Of a stretch of DNA of 64,000 nucleotides, positions 43,823 to 52,843 are shown in pieces. This DNA is from Achromobacter seleniivolatilans (GTDB lineage: Bacteria > Pseudomonadota > Gammaproteobacteria > Burkholderiales > Burkholderiaceae_B), in assembly GCF_030864005.1 (NCBI RefSeq), contig NZ_CP132976.1, forward strand, positions 4,960,001 through 5,024,000. Reading direction: 5' to 3'. The translations under genes and the position numbers were made by a program. Position 1 is the stretch's first letter; each line of letters starts with the position of its first letter. The notes under the pieces are model-generated. The model worked only from the letters and a program-made list of their open reading frames with translations. It searched no databases and had not been told where the DNA came from.

Positions 43823-45709
43823 TTGTTACCCATCGCATTTCGTTCGCTTCTGGTATTTCTGTTCGACCTGTTCGCGGCGTTCGTCGCGTGGGTAGGCGGC
43901 TTCTTGCTGCGCTTCAATTTCGAATGGCCAGTCGGGTATGTGAATCAGATTCTGTTCGGATTGCCCTTGCTGCTTGTCGTTCACACGGTGGCCTGCCGGT
44001 GGGCGGGGTTGTATCGCGGAATGTGGGTATTCGCCAGCCTGCCGGATCTGAAGCGGGTGCTCAAGGCGGTAGCGGTTTCCGCGTTGGCGTTGCTGATAGT
44101 TGCGCAGCTGGTGCCCCCGAATTTCTCGGTTCCCCGCTCCTTGTTCCTGTTGTATCCCTTGCTGCTCCTGCTCTTCATGGGAGGCGGCCGCGCCGCGTGG
44201 CGCATGTGGAAGGAGCATCGCCTGTATGGCGGCTTGATCGCGCAGGGCAAGCCCGTCGTGCTGGTTGGGGCGGGCAGCCGGGCGGCATCCCTGGTGCGAG
44301 AGCTGGAACGCAGCCCGGACTGGAAAGTGGTTGCGCTGGTGGACGACAATCGCAACAAGTGGGGGCGCGAGCTGGGCGGCCATCCGGTGGTGGGTTCGCT
44401 CGACAGCCTGCCAACGGTGCTGGAGGAGTTCAAGGCGCGCCACATCATTCTGGCGATGCCCAGTGCGGCGCCCGAGGTCCGGCGCCGCGTAACTCAGTTG
44501 GCGGTGCATTCCGGCGCGCAGGTCTTTGTGCTGCCCGAAGTGGACGACCTGATGAGCGGACGAGTCGCCATCAGTCAGATGCGGCCGGTGGAAATCGAGG
44601 ATTTGCTGGGCAGAGATCCTGTGCATATCGATACCGCGCACGTCAGCACGATGCTGAACGGCAGAACCGTATTGGTAACGGGCGCCGGCGGCTCGATCGG
44701 CAGCGAACTGTGTCATCAGTTGGTCCGGTTTGCGCCGTCGCAGGTGGTTCTGGTCGAAACCAGTGAATTTGCGCTGTACGTGATTGAACAGTGGTTCACG
44801 CAGCATCGGCCCGACATACGCATCGTCGCGCTGGCGGGCGACGTTAAAGATGCGCATCGCATGGACGAGATATTCACCTTGTACAGGCCGCAAGTGGTGT
44901 TCCACGCTGCGGCTTACAAGCACGTACCGTTGATGGAAGTCGGCAATGCATGGCAGGCGGTGCGCAATAACGTTGGCGGGACACTGGTGGTCGCCAGGTG
45001 CGCGCAAAAATACGAAGCTGAGCGTTTTGTTCTGATTTCCACGGACAAGGCGGTCAATCCCACCAACGTGATGGGCGCAACCAAACGGCTGGCAGAGATG
45101 GTCTGCGAGGCCTTTCACGTCTGTAAAGGCCCAACACGTTTTGGCATGGTCCGGTTTGGCAACGTGTTGGGCAGCACTGGCAGCGTCATCCCGAAGTTCC
45201 AAGAGCAGATTCAGCGCGGCGGGCCCGTGACCGTCACGCACCCCGACATCACGCGTTATTTCATGTCCATTCCGGAAGCGGCGCAGCTGGTGCTGCAGGC
45301 GGCTTCCATGGGACAGGGCGGCGAGGTCTATGTGCTGGACATGGGCTATCCGGTAAAGATCGTCGATTTGGCGCGGAACATGATCAGGCTTTCCGGTTAC
45401 GACGAAGAGCAGATCCGAATTGAATTCACGGGCTTGCGGCCCGGAGAAAAGCTGTACGAAGAACTGTTGGCGGATTGTGAACAGACCGGGCCCACGCCTC
45501 ATACGAAATTGCGGATCGCGCGTTCGCGCGAGGTGCCGCCGGACTTTTTGCTTGAGTTGACGACATGGCTGGACAACGAATCCGGCGCCAGCGACGAAGC
45601 CGTGCGCACGGGTCTGTTGCGCTGGGTGCCTGAGTACACGCCCAGGATTGCTGATGCTGCGATTCAGGACGCTCCGGCCAAGACAGCGCACGTTGCTGGT
45701 GTGTTGTGA
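43823..45709 (+). CDS. WbpM-type UDP-GlcNAc 4,6-dehydratase (membrane form)
   Basis: The 628-residue protein has four N-terminal membrane helices (residues 1-115), a first Rossmann-like domain (about 145-250, VVLVGAGSRAASLVREL) and a C-terminal catalytic SDR domain (VLVTGAGGSIGSELCHQL; STDKAVNPTNVMGATKRLAE with Met/Lys in the active site). This is the WbpM/WlbL/PglF family, which makes UDP-4-keto-6-deoxy-GlcNAc for D-QuiNAc, D-FucNAc or bacillosamine-type sugars. The apparent start is a TTG (MLPIAFRSLL) with a weak ribosome-binding site. It overlaps the next gene by one base. Confidence 0.92.
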   Translation: MLPIAFRSLLVFLFDLFAAFVAWVGGFLLRFNFEWPVGYVNQILFGLPLLLVVHTVACRWAGLYRGMWVFASLPDLKRVLKAVAVSALALLIVAQLVPPNFSVPRSLFLLYPLLLLLFMGGGRAAWRMWKEHRLYGGLIAQGKPVVLVGAGSRAASLVRELERSPDWKVVALVDDNRNKWGRELGGHPVVGSLDSLPTVLEEFKARHIILAMPSAAPEVRRRVTQLAVHSGAQVFVLPEVDDLMSGRVAISQMRPVEIEDLLGRDPVHIDTAHVSTMLNGRTVLVTGAGGSIGSELCHQLVRFAPSQVVLVETSEFALYVIEQWFTQHRPDIRIVALAGDVKDAHRMDEIFTLYRPQVVFHAAAYKHVPLMEVGNAWQAVRNNVGGTLVVARCAQKYEAERFVLISTDKAVNPTNVMGATKRLAEMVCEAFHVCKGPTRFGMVRFGNVLGSTGSVIPKFQEQIQRGGPVTVTHPDITRYFMSIPEAAQLVLQAASMGQGGEVYVLDMGYPVKIVDLARNMIRLSGYDEEQIRIEFTGLRPGEKLYEELLADCEQTGPTPHTKLRIARSREVPPDFLLELTTWLDNESGASDEAVRTGLLRWVPEYTPRIADAAIQDAPAKTAHVAGVL

Positions 45710-46575
45710 TGGACGCTGCGGCAAGCCGCGTCGGAGTGCTGGGCGCGACAAGCCTTGTTGGCGGCGCGCTCCTGGACGAGTTGCTCGCCCAGGCATTGGC
45801 CCCGGTTGCATTCACCCGACGATTGCCCTTGCCCGACAGTGATCGGATTCAGTGGTGTTCATTGCCGGATTCCGAGAACGCGTCAGCGCCTGTTTTCGGC
45901 GACCTGCCTATTTCGTTGTGGGTGTCGCTGGCCCCGATCTGGATATTGCCCAGGTATTTCGACGAGCTGAAGGCCGCTGGAGCGAAGCGAATTGTCGCGT
46001 TGTCTTCCACCAGCCGGTTTACCAAGACCACCTCGTCTGTGCCGAAGGAACAAGCCTTGGCGCGCCGGCTGGCCGACGCCGAGGCCGCCTTGATTGAATG
46101 GGCAACGGCCGCCGGGATCGAATACGTGATTCTTCGGCCGACCCTGATCTACGGCGGGGAACATGACGGCAACGTTTCGGAAATCTCGCGCTTTATCCGG
46201 CGTTTTGGTTTGTTTCCCGTATTTGGCGCCGCGCGCGGACTGCGCCAACCGGTAAAAGCCGCCGATATCGCCGCGGCAAGCGTGGCGGCTTTGATGGCGC
46301 CCGTGGCAGCGAATCAGGCGTACAACCTGTCGGGCGGCGAAACGCTGACCTACCGGGAAATGGTTGCGCGGGTGTTTACGTCGTTGGGGTTGCGCCCGCG
46401 TATTTTGACGGTGCCGCTAGGCGTATTTCGGCTGGCGTTGACGCTGGCGCGCCGCCTTCCGCGCTACCGGCACTGGACGGTCGGCATGGCGCAGCGCATG
46501 AATGAAGACCTGGTGTTTCCCCACGACGATGCCCGCCGTGATCTTGGATACCGCCCGTCGGCATTTGAGCCCTGA
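45709..46575 (+). CDS. NAD-dependent epimerase/reductase family protein
   Basis: The 288-residue SDR protein has GVLGATSLVGGALLDELL as its cofactor motif and SSTSRFTKTTSSVPKEQALARR where the active site is expected; the usual Tyr of YxxxK is not obvious. It resembles short reductases next to wbpM genes (WbpK/WbpV-like), which reduce the 4-keto product to UDP-D-FucNAc or UDP-D-QuiNAc. The TGATG junction with the dehydratase gene supports such a two-step unit. Function is inferred from this pairing. Confidence 0.8.
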   Translation: MDAAASRVGVLGATSLVGGALLDELLAQALAPVAFTRRLPLPDSDRIQWCSLPDSENASAPVFGDLPISLWVSLAPIWILPRYFDELKAAGAKRIVALSSTSRFTKTTSSVPKEQALARRLADAEAALIEWATAAGIEYVILRPTLIYGGEHDGNVSEISRFIRRFGLFPVFGAARGLRQPVKAADIAAASVAALMAPVAANQAYNLSGGETLTYREMVARVFTSLGLRPRILTVPLGVFRLALTLARRLPRYRHWTVGMAQRMNEDLVFPHDDARRDLGYRPSAFEP

Positions 46576-46757
46576 CCAGATGCTATGGCTGTCACCGCGG
46601 CGTCTTTGTAGACCGATGCGCATTGTTCATCCGCTTGCTTTGCCCGCGTCGGCCGCGCACCCCAATTGAAGGCGGTGTCCTGAAGCGAAAAGGCCAGCAG
46701 CGTCTTGCGCCAGTCCGCATCCAGCAGCAAGACCAGCGCGGCAAACGCCAGGCCCAG
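46576..46757. other. Junction sequence with an unidentified gene fragment
   Basis: The minus strand carries a short coding-like piece (LAFAALVLLLDADWRKTLLAF and then SLQDTAFNWGARP) without a start, running to a stop inside the neighbouring gene. It looks like the broken end of a membrane protein. It lies where the wlbA remnant stops, so this is probably a deletion or rearrangement junction. Confidence 0.35.
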
Positions 46758-47285
46758 CTAACCCCGCCACCTTGCGGCGCGTAGTACTCTTGTGGGCGAC
46801 TTCAGAAGACATTGACGGTCACCATGTATATACGGCCGAAACGGCCAGCATTGATGGCTTTCTTCAGAAATGGCAGCGTGGTGTTGCGGCGGTTCCGCTT
46901 GACCACAAATAAATGGACGCCTGCTTCGTCGTACGCCTTGACCATGTTTTTTGCCGTCTTCCCAACGGGTAGACATGGTTTTCACTGATTACGTGACGGC
47001 CTGCGTGGGCACCTCAATGGCTTGCGGTGGATGCAAACCGGAAGGCGAGGCCAGAATGACCGCGTCGGCTGTGCCATGCGCGAGCAGTTCGGTCAGTGAG
47101 CTGTAGGCTTTGGCGCCGGTCGCCTCTACTGCGGCAGCCAGGCATGGCTCGTGCGTGTCACAGACTTCCACGATTTCAGCGCGATCTGCGTGTCGCGCAA
47201 TCGCGGCGAAGCGGTCCTTGGATATACGTCCGCAGCCAACCAAGGCAAAGCGGATTTTTCGCTCGGTGATGGGGGAAGGACTCAT
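46758..47285 (-). pseudogene. wlbA: Decayed wlbA (UDP-GlcNAcA 3-dehydrogenase), 5' half
   Basis: The first 90 codons read well as the N-terminus of a Gfo/Idh/MocA oxidoreductase of the WlbA type (RFALVGCGRISKDRFAAI, ASPSGLHPPQAIEV). Then the frame breaks near 47010 and again near 46975 and at a run of six A residues near 46930. Across frames the text continues as HVISE, STRWEDGK, YDEAGVHLFVVKRNRRNT and AGRFGRIYMVTVNVF, where a TGA replaces Trp, and ends at AARWRG. Intact WlbA is about 350 residues; about half remains. WlbA acts in synthesis of 2,3-diacetamido uronic acids of Bordetella LPS. Frameshifts in A runs could be sequencing errors, but the lost 3' half could not. Confidence 0.8.
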
Positions 47286-47403
47286 TAGCCGAACGGTTTG
47301 TTGTAAATTGCCGGAATTCTCAGACTTTCCGCTGCCGGTTTGCGGCCAATATACCCGTGATAAGTTCGCAATTCACGGCTTGAAAACACCTGCTTTCTTA
47401 TTG

Positions 47404-48432
47404 ATGCCAAATCGAATTCTTATTGTTCGTACATCGTCGCTAGGCGATCTGGTGCATATGCTGCCCGCAATATCCGACATCGCCCGACACGTGCCGGACG
47501 CTGAGATCGACTGGGTGGCGGAAGAGGCATTTGCAGATATTCCGGCCTGGCACCCCGCCGTAAACGAGGTAATCAAGGTTGCGCACCGCCGATGGCGCAA
47601 GTCGTGGTGGTCGAGCCAGGTAAAGGCAGAGCGCAAGGCGTTGAGAGAACGGCTGCGGTCCAAGGAATACGATGTTGTGCTGGACATGCAGGCGTTGCTG
47701 AAATCCGCCTGGCTCGTGCGTCAGGCGCGCGGGGTCCGGCACGGGCTGGACTGGCGTTCGGCAAGAGAACCCCTGGCATCGCTTTTCTATAATGTGCGCC
47801 ATCGAGTGGAGTTCTGGCAGCCGGCAGTCATACGTCAACGCAAGCTCGCTGCACTAACATTTGGTTACCAATATGCCGGATTGCCAGACTTCGGTTTGCA
47901 GGCCTTTTCCAAGCAGGCCGCACTCTCGCGCGAGAAGGATGCGCAGGTGGATGCCGAGCAAGCTGACCCCCCTCGTTTGCACCATCTGGACACCGACCAC
48001 GGTTACGCGGTGATCATGCCTTCCGCCAGCCGCGACGATAAACTCTGGCCCGAAGACGACTGGCGTGCGGTCTTTCGCCGCCTGCGCGATGCGGGCTGCA
48101 CCTTGCGTCTGCTGTGCGGCAACGAAAAAGAGGCTGAGCGCGCCCGACTGCTTGTCGCGGGCATGGAAGGGGCCGAAGTGATGCCTCGTATGGATCTGAC
48201 CTCGGTGGCGCACTTGTTGGCCGGTTCACGCCTGATGGTGGGCTTGGACAGCGGCTTGACGCATTTGTCGGCCGCGCTGGGTAGACCGACTATCGGCATC
48301 TACCGCGCGTCCACCCCCGTGCGTACGCCGCTGATCGGTTCGAACTACACCGCGAGCCTAGGCGACCGTGGCGCATCGCCATCGCGCGAAGCGGTGATGG
48401 CGTCGGTCGAGCAGGCGCTGGCCGCTCAGTGA
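47404..48432 (+). CDS. waaC: LPS heptosyltransferase I
   Basis: The 342-residue GT9 enzyme adds the first heptose to Kdo of the inner core. Typical blocks are ILIVRTSSLGDLVHMLPAI, IDWVAEEAFADIP, PSASRDDKLWPEDDWRAVF (donor loop with Lys) and LVAGSRLMVGLDSG-like GLDSGLTHLSAALGRPT. The ATG at MPNRILIVR matches the family; there is no clear ribosome-binding site. It is divergent from the wlbA remnant and one base apart from waaA. Confidence 0.92.
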   Translation: MPNRILIVRTSSLGDLVHMLPAISDIARHVPDAEIDWVAEEAFADIPAWHPAVNEVIKVAHRRWRKSWWSSQVKAERKALRERLRSKEYDVVLDMQALLKSAWLVRQARGVRHGLDWRSAREPLASLFYNVRHRVEFWQPAVIRQRKLAALTFGYQYAGLPDFGLQAFSKQAALSREKDAQVDAEQADPPRLHHLDTDHGYAVIMPSASRDDKLWPEDDWRAVFRRLRDAGCTLRLLCGNEKEAERARLLVAGMEGAEVMPRMDLTSVAHLLAGSRLMVGLDSGLTHLSAALGRPTIGIYRASTPVRTPLIGSNYTASLGDRGASPSREAVMASVEQALAAQ

Positions 48433-48433
48433 T

Positions 48434-49732
48434 ATGAATCGCGGCGTCTACACACTGGCGCTAAGAGCGTTGGCGCCGCTGGTCTGGTTGTGGATGGCGA
48501 GACGCGCCAAGCGCGCTGGCGGCCGCTGGGAGATCTTTTCCCCAGAGCGCTTCGGTCACGCTGCCGAGCCCGGTTTATCTTCGGCTTCCACTCCCGAGTC
48601 GCAGACCGCCAATCGGCCTGTTTGGGTGCATGCCGTCAGTCTGGGCGAGACCCGCGCGGCGCAACCACTGCTTCAGGCGCTGCTCGATTTGGGTCTGCCG
48701 GTGCTGTTGACGCACATGACTGCTACTGGGCGCGCCGAGGGCGAGCGGCTTTTCCAGGATGCCATCGCGCGATCGCAATTGCGCCAAGCGTGGCTGCCCT
48801 ATGACTTTCCCGGTGCAACCCGCCGATTCATGGCCAGCCACCAGCCGCGCTGCGGCTTGCTGATCGAGCGCGAGATTTGGCCCAACCTGCTTGCCGCAGC
48901 GCGCCAGGCGGGCGTCCCAGTGGCGTTGGTCAGCGCTCGGTATTCCGCGTCCTCACTGCGCCAAGCCGCCAGAATGGGTAGCGTGATGCGCGAAGCGCTT
49001 TCCGGACTGGATGCCGTGCTGGCGCAGACTGAAGAAGATGCGGCCAGGCTGGTGCAGGCCGGCGCGCCGGCGCCGGTCGTGACTGGGAATCTGAAATTCG
49101 ACTTGGTCCTGCCTGCGCCGCAAGTGCAGGCCGGTCAGGCTTGGCGCGAACGACTGGGCCGCCGGATCGTCGCGGTCGCCAGCACGCGCGAGGGCGAGGA
49201 TGCGCTGTTTATCGACGCTATCAAGCGTTGCAGCGGCGCGCCGGACACGCCGCTCTTTGTGTTGATCCCCCGCCATCCGCAACGTTTTGACGAGGCGGCC
49301 GGACTTTTGGCGAGTGCGGGCGTGCCTTACGTCCGGCGCGCACAAGGCGCCGAGCCGGGCCCGGATACGGCGGTCATGCTGGGCGATACGCTGGGAGAAA
49401 TGGCGTTTTACTACGCCGCCTCCGACGTGGCGATTGTGGCAGGCAGTTTTGCGCCGTTGGGCGGCCAGAACCTGATTGAGGCCTGCGCCGCCGGCGTGCC
49501 GGTTATCGTGGGGCCGCACACGTTCAACTTCAAGCAGGCCGCAGACGATGCAATTGCTGCGGGCGCTGTGTTTCGTGTGTCTGACCCAGCACAGGCAGTT
49601 GATGCTGCGCTGTCTTTGCTGGCTGATGAGGGGCGGCGGCAAAAAGCCAGCCGCGCTGCTCGAAGCTGGTTCGAGCAGCATGCCGGCGCCACCAGTCGCA
49701 CGTTGAGCGCGTTAATGCCCTGGCTGAAATAA
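48434..49732 (+). CDS. waaA: Kdo transferase
   Basis: The 432-residue GT30 enzyme transfers Kdo to lipid A precursor at the inner membrane. It has an N-terminal membrane-associated helix, WVHAVSLGETRAAQPL with the essential Glu, the LIEREIWPNLLAAAR segment, VTGNLKFD, and VAGSFAPLGGQNLIEACAAGVPVIVGPHTFNF. E. coli WaaA is 425 residues. It is cotranscribed with waaC. Confidence 0.95.
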   Translation: MNRGVYTLALRALAPLVWLWMARRAKRAGGRWEIFSPERFGHAAEPGLSSASTPESQTANRPVWVHAVSLGETRAAQPLLQALLDLGLPVLLTHMTATGRAEGERLFQDAIARSQLRQAWLPYDFPGATRRFMASHQPRCGLLIEREIWPNLLAAARQAGVPVALVSARYSASSLRQAARMGSVMREALSGLDAVLAQTEEDAARLVQAGAPAPVVTGNLKFDLVLPAPQVQAGQAWRERLGRRIVAVASTREGEDALFIDAIKRCSGAPDTPLFVLIPRHPQRFDEAAGLLASAGVPYVRRAQGAEPGPDTAVMLGDTLGEMAFYYAASDVAIVAGSFAPLGGQNLIEACAAGVPVIVGPHTFNFKQAADDAIAAGAVFRVSDPAQAVDAALSLLADEGRRQKASRAARSWFEQHAGATSRTLSALMPWLK

Positions 49733-49781
49733 GCGTGTCCGCCATCATCATGCGGTGCGCTACCCGGCGGGAACCACAGCG

Positions 49782-49946
49782 TTAAGAGTTGTTCCTAGGC
49801 ACCAACGTCACCGCGCCCGGATTCAATTCCTGGCTGAATCGCCGCGTATCTCGCCCTTCATCTTCCGGGCGCATGCCGACCCAGCCTTGGCCCAAGGCAA
49901 GTGCCCACAGATTCGCGAGCAGGATCAGGATGAAGAGCACTCGCAT
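49782..49946 (-). CDS. 54-residue membrane-anchored protein downstream of coaX
   Basis: A short frame starts 15 bp after the coaX stop. It reads MRVLFILILLANLWALALGQ, one N-terminal hydrophobic helix, followed by about 34 polar residues ending in VPRNNS. The helix and following Gly-Gln-Gly resemble the start of the SPOR-domain proteins that often follow coaX in betaproteobacteria, but no SPOR domain is present. It may be a shortened relative or an independent small protein. Too short for many gene callers. Confidence 0.6.
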   Translation of the reverse strand: MRVLFILILLANLWALALGQGWVGMRPEDEGRDTRRFSQELNPGAVTLVPRNNS

Positions 49947-49961
49947 GGCGGGCGTCCTCGC

Positions 49962-50768
49962 TCAGGCGTTGGTGTCCAGGGTGGCGCGTGCGACTGCCGC
50001 CAGTCCGTCCAGGACGGGGTGATCCAGATAAACCGGCACGGGTGCTGCGCCAAATGCGCCACCGGCATCCGCTAACAGGCGTTCAATTTCCTGATGGACT
50101 TCGGGCCATCCGCCGCCCGCCGCATAGATCTGCGGGGTTTGGCCGTAGCGCTGGCGTCCGGCCAGCCATTGGCGCACCACGGCGCCTGCCTGGGCCGCGG
50201 CAATGCCCGACGCAATCGCTTCGTGAGTATCGATGGGGTAGGGCACGACTTGACCGTTGGCGATGGGCAGGTTGGCGGTGCCATGAGCCAGCGCATGCCG
50301 CATCATGGCCGGGCCGGGCAGGATCAGGCCGCCAGCAAAGACATTGTCCGGGCCGACCGTATCGATCGTGGTGGCGGTGCCAAAGCTGGCCAGCACAAAG
50401 GGCGGGTGGGCGCCGGGCAAGCGCGATAACACGCCCAGCAACGAGGCCCAGCGGTCGGCGCCCAATTGCGTCGGATTGCGGTAGCTGTTGATGAGACCCA
50501 GTGTGGTGGCCTGGGAAGGCGACCAGGTAATGGCGCAGCCGTGTTTCTGCAGAATGGCGGAAATGGCCGTGCCACGCGCCTCGCCTGCCACGTTGACGCC
50601 CAGGGCGCGCAGCGGCGGGCTCGGCAGGGCGGTAAGCCAGCGGTCCAGCGCGTCCAGATCCAGGCCGTCAAAAGCGACCGCCGCCGGTTCGCGCGGCATA
50701 TCGGGGTTGCTGGCGTCCAGCCAACCCACCTTGAGACGGCTGTTGCCGGAGTCGATGAGAATAATCAT
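49962..50768 (-). CDS. coaX: Type III pantothenate kinase
   Basis: The 268-residue enzyme catalyses the first step of coenzyme A synthesis. It belongs to the ASKHA fold: [15 protein letters not shown] holds the phosphate loop, [12 protein letters not shown] and [12 protein letters not shown] the other two nucleotide and pantothenate-binding blocks, with [15 protein letters not shown] following. In Bordetella the same gene is called baf. The start codon overlaps the birA stop (ATGA), so the two vitamin-related genes are coupled. Confidence 0.95.
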   Translation of the reverse strand: MIILIDSGNSRLKVGWLDASNPDMPREPAAVAFDGLDLDALDRWLTALPSPPLRALGVNVAGEARGTAISAILQKHGCAITWSPSQATTLGLINSYRNPTQLGADRWASLLGVLSRLPGAHPPFVLASFGTATTIDTVGPDNVFAGGLILPGPAMMRHALAHGTANLPIANGQVVPYPIDTHEAIASGIAAAQAGAVVRQWLAGRQRYGQTPQIYAAGGGWPEVHQEIERLLADAGGAFGAAPVPVYLDHPVLDGLAAVARATLDTNA

Positions 50769-51619
50769 GCTTGGCGTCGAATCGAAATTTCACCCACCGA
50801 GATCGGTGTGGCGCCCTGGGGCGTTTGCACCAGCAGGCGGCCTTGTTCATCCACGCCACAGGCAGTGCCGCTATAAATAATATCGCCCTTGTCCAGCACG
50901 TTGACCTTGCGGCCCGCTAACGCGTCCACCTGATCAAAGCGCTGCTTGAACGCGCCAAAACCCTCTCGCTCAAGCATTTGGACGGCGTCGTGCCAGGCCA
51001 TGGCGCTGGCGCAGATCAGGTCCGCAGCGATCGACACGCGATCGGGTGATGCCGCTTGGACCTGCGTCCAGTCAGCAACCTCGCGGCCCAGCGCAAGCGA
51101 CAGCTGGGGCGCATCAATCAGGTTGATGCCCATGCCGATGACGACGGTATAACCGGCTTCGCGGCCGCCCGGGTTGCGGGTGGTCTCTACCAACACGCCA
51201 GCCAGCTTGGCGTCATGCCATTGCACGTCATTGGGCCATTTCATGCACAGGCCTTTCGCTTGCGGACCGGCAACAGCGCGCAGCGCCTCGCAGGCGGCGA
51301 CGCCGGCCAGCGGAGACAGCGCCGGCAATTGCGCGGCGGGCAGGTGCACATCGAACGCGCAAGAGAACATCAGCGTGGAGCCGCTGCTGTTTTGCCAAGG
51401 GCGGCCGGCGCGTCCCCGGCCGGCTTCCTGCAAGTGGGTACCCAGCAGCCAGGGCTTGCCGCCACCGGCGCCCGAGCGAGCTCGGGCCAGCAGGTCGGCG
51501 TTGGTCGACCCGGTGCTGCCTGTCCAGGCAATGTCTTGGAATGCGGGCAGGCGCGAGCCTAGCGCCCGGGCCAGGGTTTCCGGCGCGGGCAGGTCGATAG
51601 GGCGGACGTGATCGGACAT
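50765..51619 (-). CDS. birA: Biotin-[acetyl-CoA-carboxylase] ligase
   Basis: The 284-residue protein attaches biotin to the carboxyl carrier protein. [34 protein letters not shown] (the biotinyl-AMP loop GRGRxG) and [21 protein letters not shown] are diagnostic, and a small C-terminal SH3-like domain follows (from about 235). There is no N-terminal winged helix, so it is an enzyme only, not a repressor of biotin genes. I use the ATG before [10 protein letters not shown]; the long frame upstream overlaps the divergent transporter gene and is a shadow. Confidence 0.93.
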   Translation of the reverse strand: MSDHVRPIDLPAPETLARALGSRLPAFQDIAWTGSTGSTNADLLARARSGAGGGKPWLLGTHLQEAGRGRAGRPWQNSSGSTLMFSCAFDVHLPAAQLPALSPLAGVAACEALRAVAGPQAKGLCMKWPNDVQWHDAKLAGVLVETTRNPGGREAGYTVVIGMGINLIDAPQLSLALGREVADWTQVQAASPDRVSIAADLICASAMAWHDAVQMLEREGFGAFKQRFDQVDALAGRKVNVLDKGDIIYSGTACGVDEQGRLLVQTPQGATPISVGEISIRRQA

Positions 51620-51712
51620 GGCGGCGATTGTAGGGCACATGGCTCGCACTCGCGGTCTTAGGGCCCCTGCGTATATCATTGGCGATACATTTTGCATCTG
51701 TATCCTGTCTTC

Positions 51713-52843
51713 ATGCCGCATTCTGCTACATCCGCTCGCGCCGCTACGCCGTTCCGTCAGGATGGGAACGTCTGCCATGTGGCGGGCGACTGGAGTGTCC
51801 TGGCCTTGGCCGAGGCGGGCGAGGTCGAGCGCAGACGCGATGCAATGGCCCGTGCCGCGAATGACGGCGTACGCTGGGATTTGCACGGTATCAGCCGGCT
51901 GGACACGATCGGCGCCCTGCTGATCTGGCAGGCCTGGGGCGAAAAGCTGCCGGAGCGCGTGCGCTGGGCTGCTGGCCAGCAGGACGTGTTCAACGCGCTG
52001 GCGATGAACAAGGGCGAGGCCCAGGCGGCCGCGCCCAAAGCCGAATCCTGGGCTTGGGTGCGCGCCTTGGGCGGCGCCATTCTTCAGGGCGCCGAGAACG
52101 GCAAAGCCTTGTTGGTCATGCTGGGCCAACTGATCCTGGACCTGGGCGGCATGCTGCGCCGCCCGCGGCTGGGACCCTGGCGCGAGATTTCAGCGCAGGT
52201 ATACCGCACCGGCGCCCAGGCGCTGGGGATTACGGCGCTGGTGGGTTTTCTGATTGGCGTGGTGCTGTCCTACCTGTCTGCCCAGCAATTACAGATGATA
52301 GGGGCCGACCGGTTCATCGTGCGCCTGCTGGGCGTTTCGATCGTGCGCGAGCTTGGACCTGTGCTGGCGGCCATTCTGGTGGCGGGCCGGTCCGGGTCGG
52401 CAATAACCGCACAGATCGGCGTAATGCGCGTGACGCAGGAATTGGACGCCATGCTGGTGATGGGCATTTCACACGGCCAGCGGCTGATCTTGCCACGCGT
52501 GGTGGCGCTGGCCGTGACCATGCCGCTGCTGGTGCTGTGGACGGATGCCATGGCGATCCTGGGCGGCATGCTGGCGGCGCAGATGCAGCTGGGCGTGTCG
52601 GCGCAGTGGTTCCTGAGTTCGTTACCCGACGCGATTTCGCTGACCAATTATTGGATTGGCATTCTGAAGGGCGTAACGTTCGGCATATTGATTGCGTTGA
52701 TCGCCTGCCACTTCGGTCTGCGCATCCAACCCAATACGGAAAGCCTGGGGCGCGGCACGACAACCTCTGTCGTGACCTCCATTACCGGCGTGATTCTGCT
52801 CGACGCGCTATACGCCATTATTTTCAGCTCGGTGGGCATCTGA
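51713..52843 (+). CDS. MlaE-type ABC permease with N-terminal STAS domain
   Basis: The 376-residue protein has two parts. Residues about 10-95 look like a STAS domain (VCHVAGDWSVLALAEAGEV, WDLHGISRLDTIGALLIWQAW), as in MlaB. The rest is a MlaE permease with about five helices and the block ELGPVLAAILVAGRSGSAITAQIGVMRVTQELDA. E. coli MlaE has only the second part (260 residues). With the next three genes it forms an MCE transporter that moves phospholipids or other lipids between the two membranes. Confidence 0.9.
   Translation: MPHSATSARAATPFRQDGNVCHVAGDWSVLALAEAGEVERRRDAMARAANDGVRWDLHGISRLDTIGALLIWQAWGEKLPERVRWAAGQQDVFNALAMNKGEAQAAAPKAESWAWVRALGGAILQGAENGKALLVMLGQLILDLGGMLRRPRLGPWREISAQVYRTGAQALGITALVGFLIGVVLSYLSAQQLQMIGADRFIVRLLGVSIVRELGPVLAAILVAGRSGSAITAQIGVMRVTQELDAMLVMGISHGQRLILPRVVALAVTMPLLVLWTDAMAILGGMLAAQMQLGVSAQWFLSSLPDAISLTNYWIGILKGVTFGILIALIACHFGLRIQPNTESLGRGTTTSVVTSITGVILLDALYAIIFSSVGI

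Noticed and set aside
43826..45811. 661-codon minus-strand open frame opposite the WbpM-type gene
   Set aside because: Antisense to a gene with full family motifs; very rich in Arg, His and Gln as such shadows usually are.
46758..47285. Frameshifted wlbA as purely a sequencing artefact
   Set aside because: Some breaks are in A runs and could be errors, but the missing 3' half and the Trp-to-stop change cannot be explained that way.
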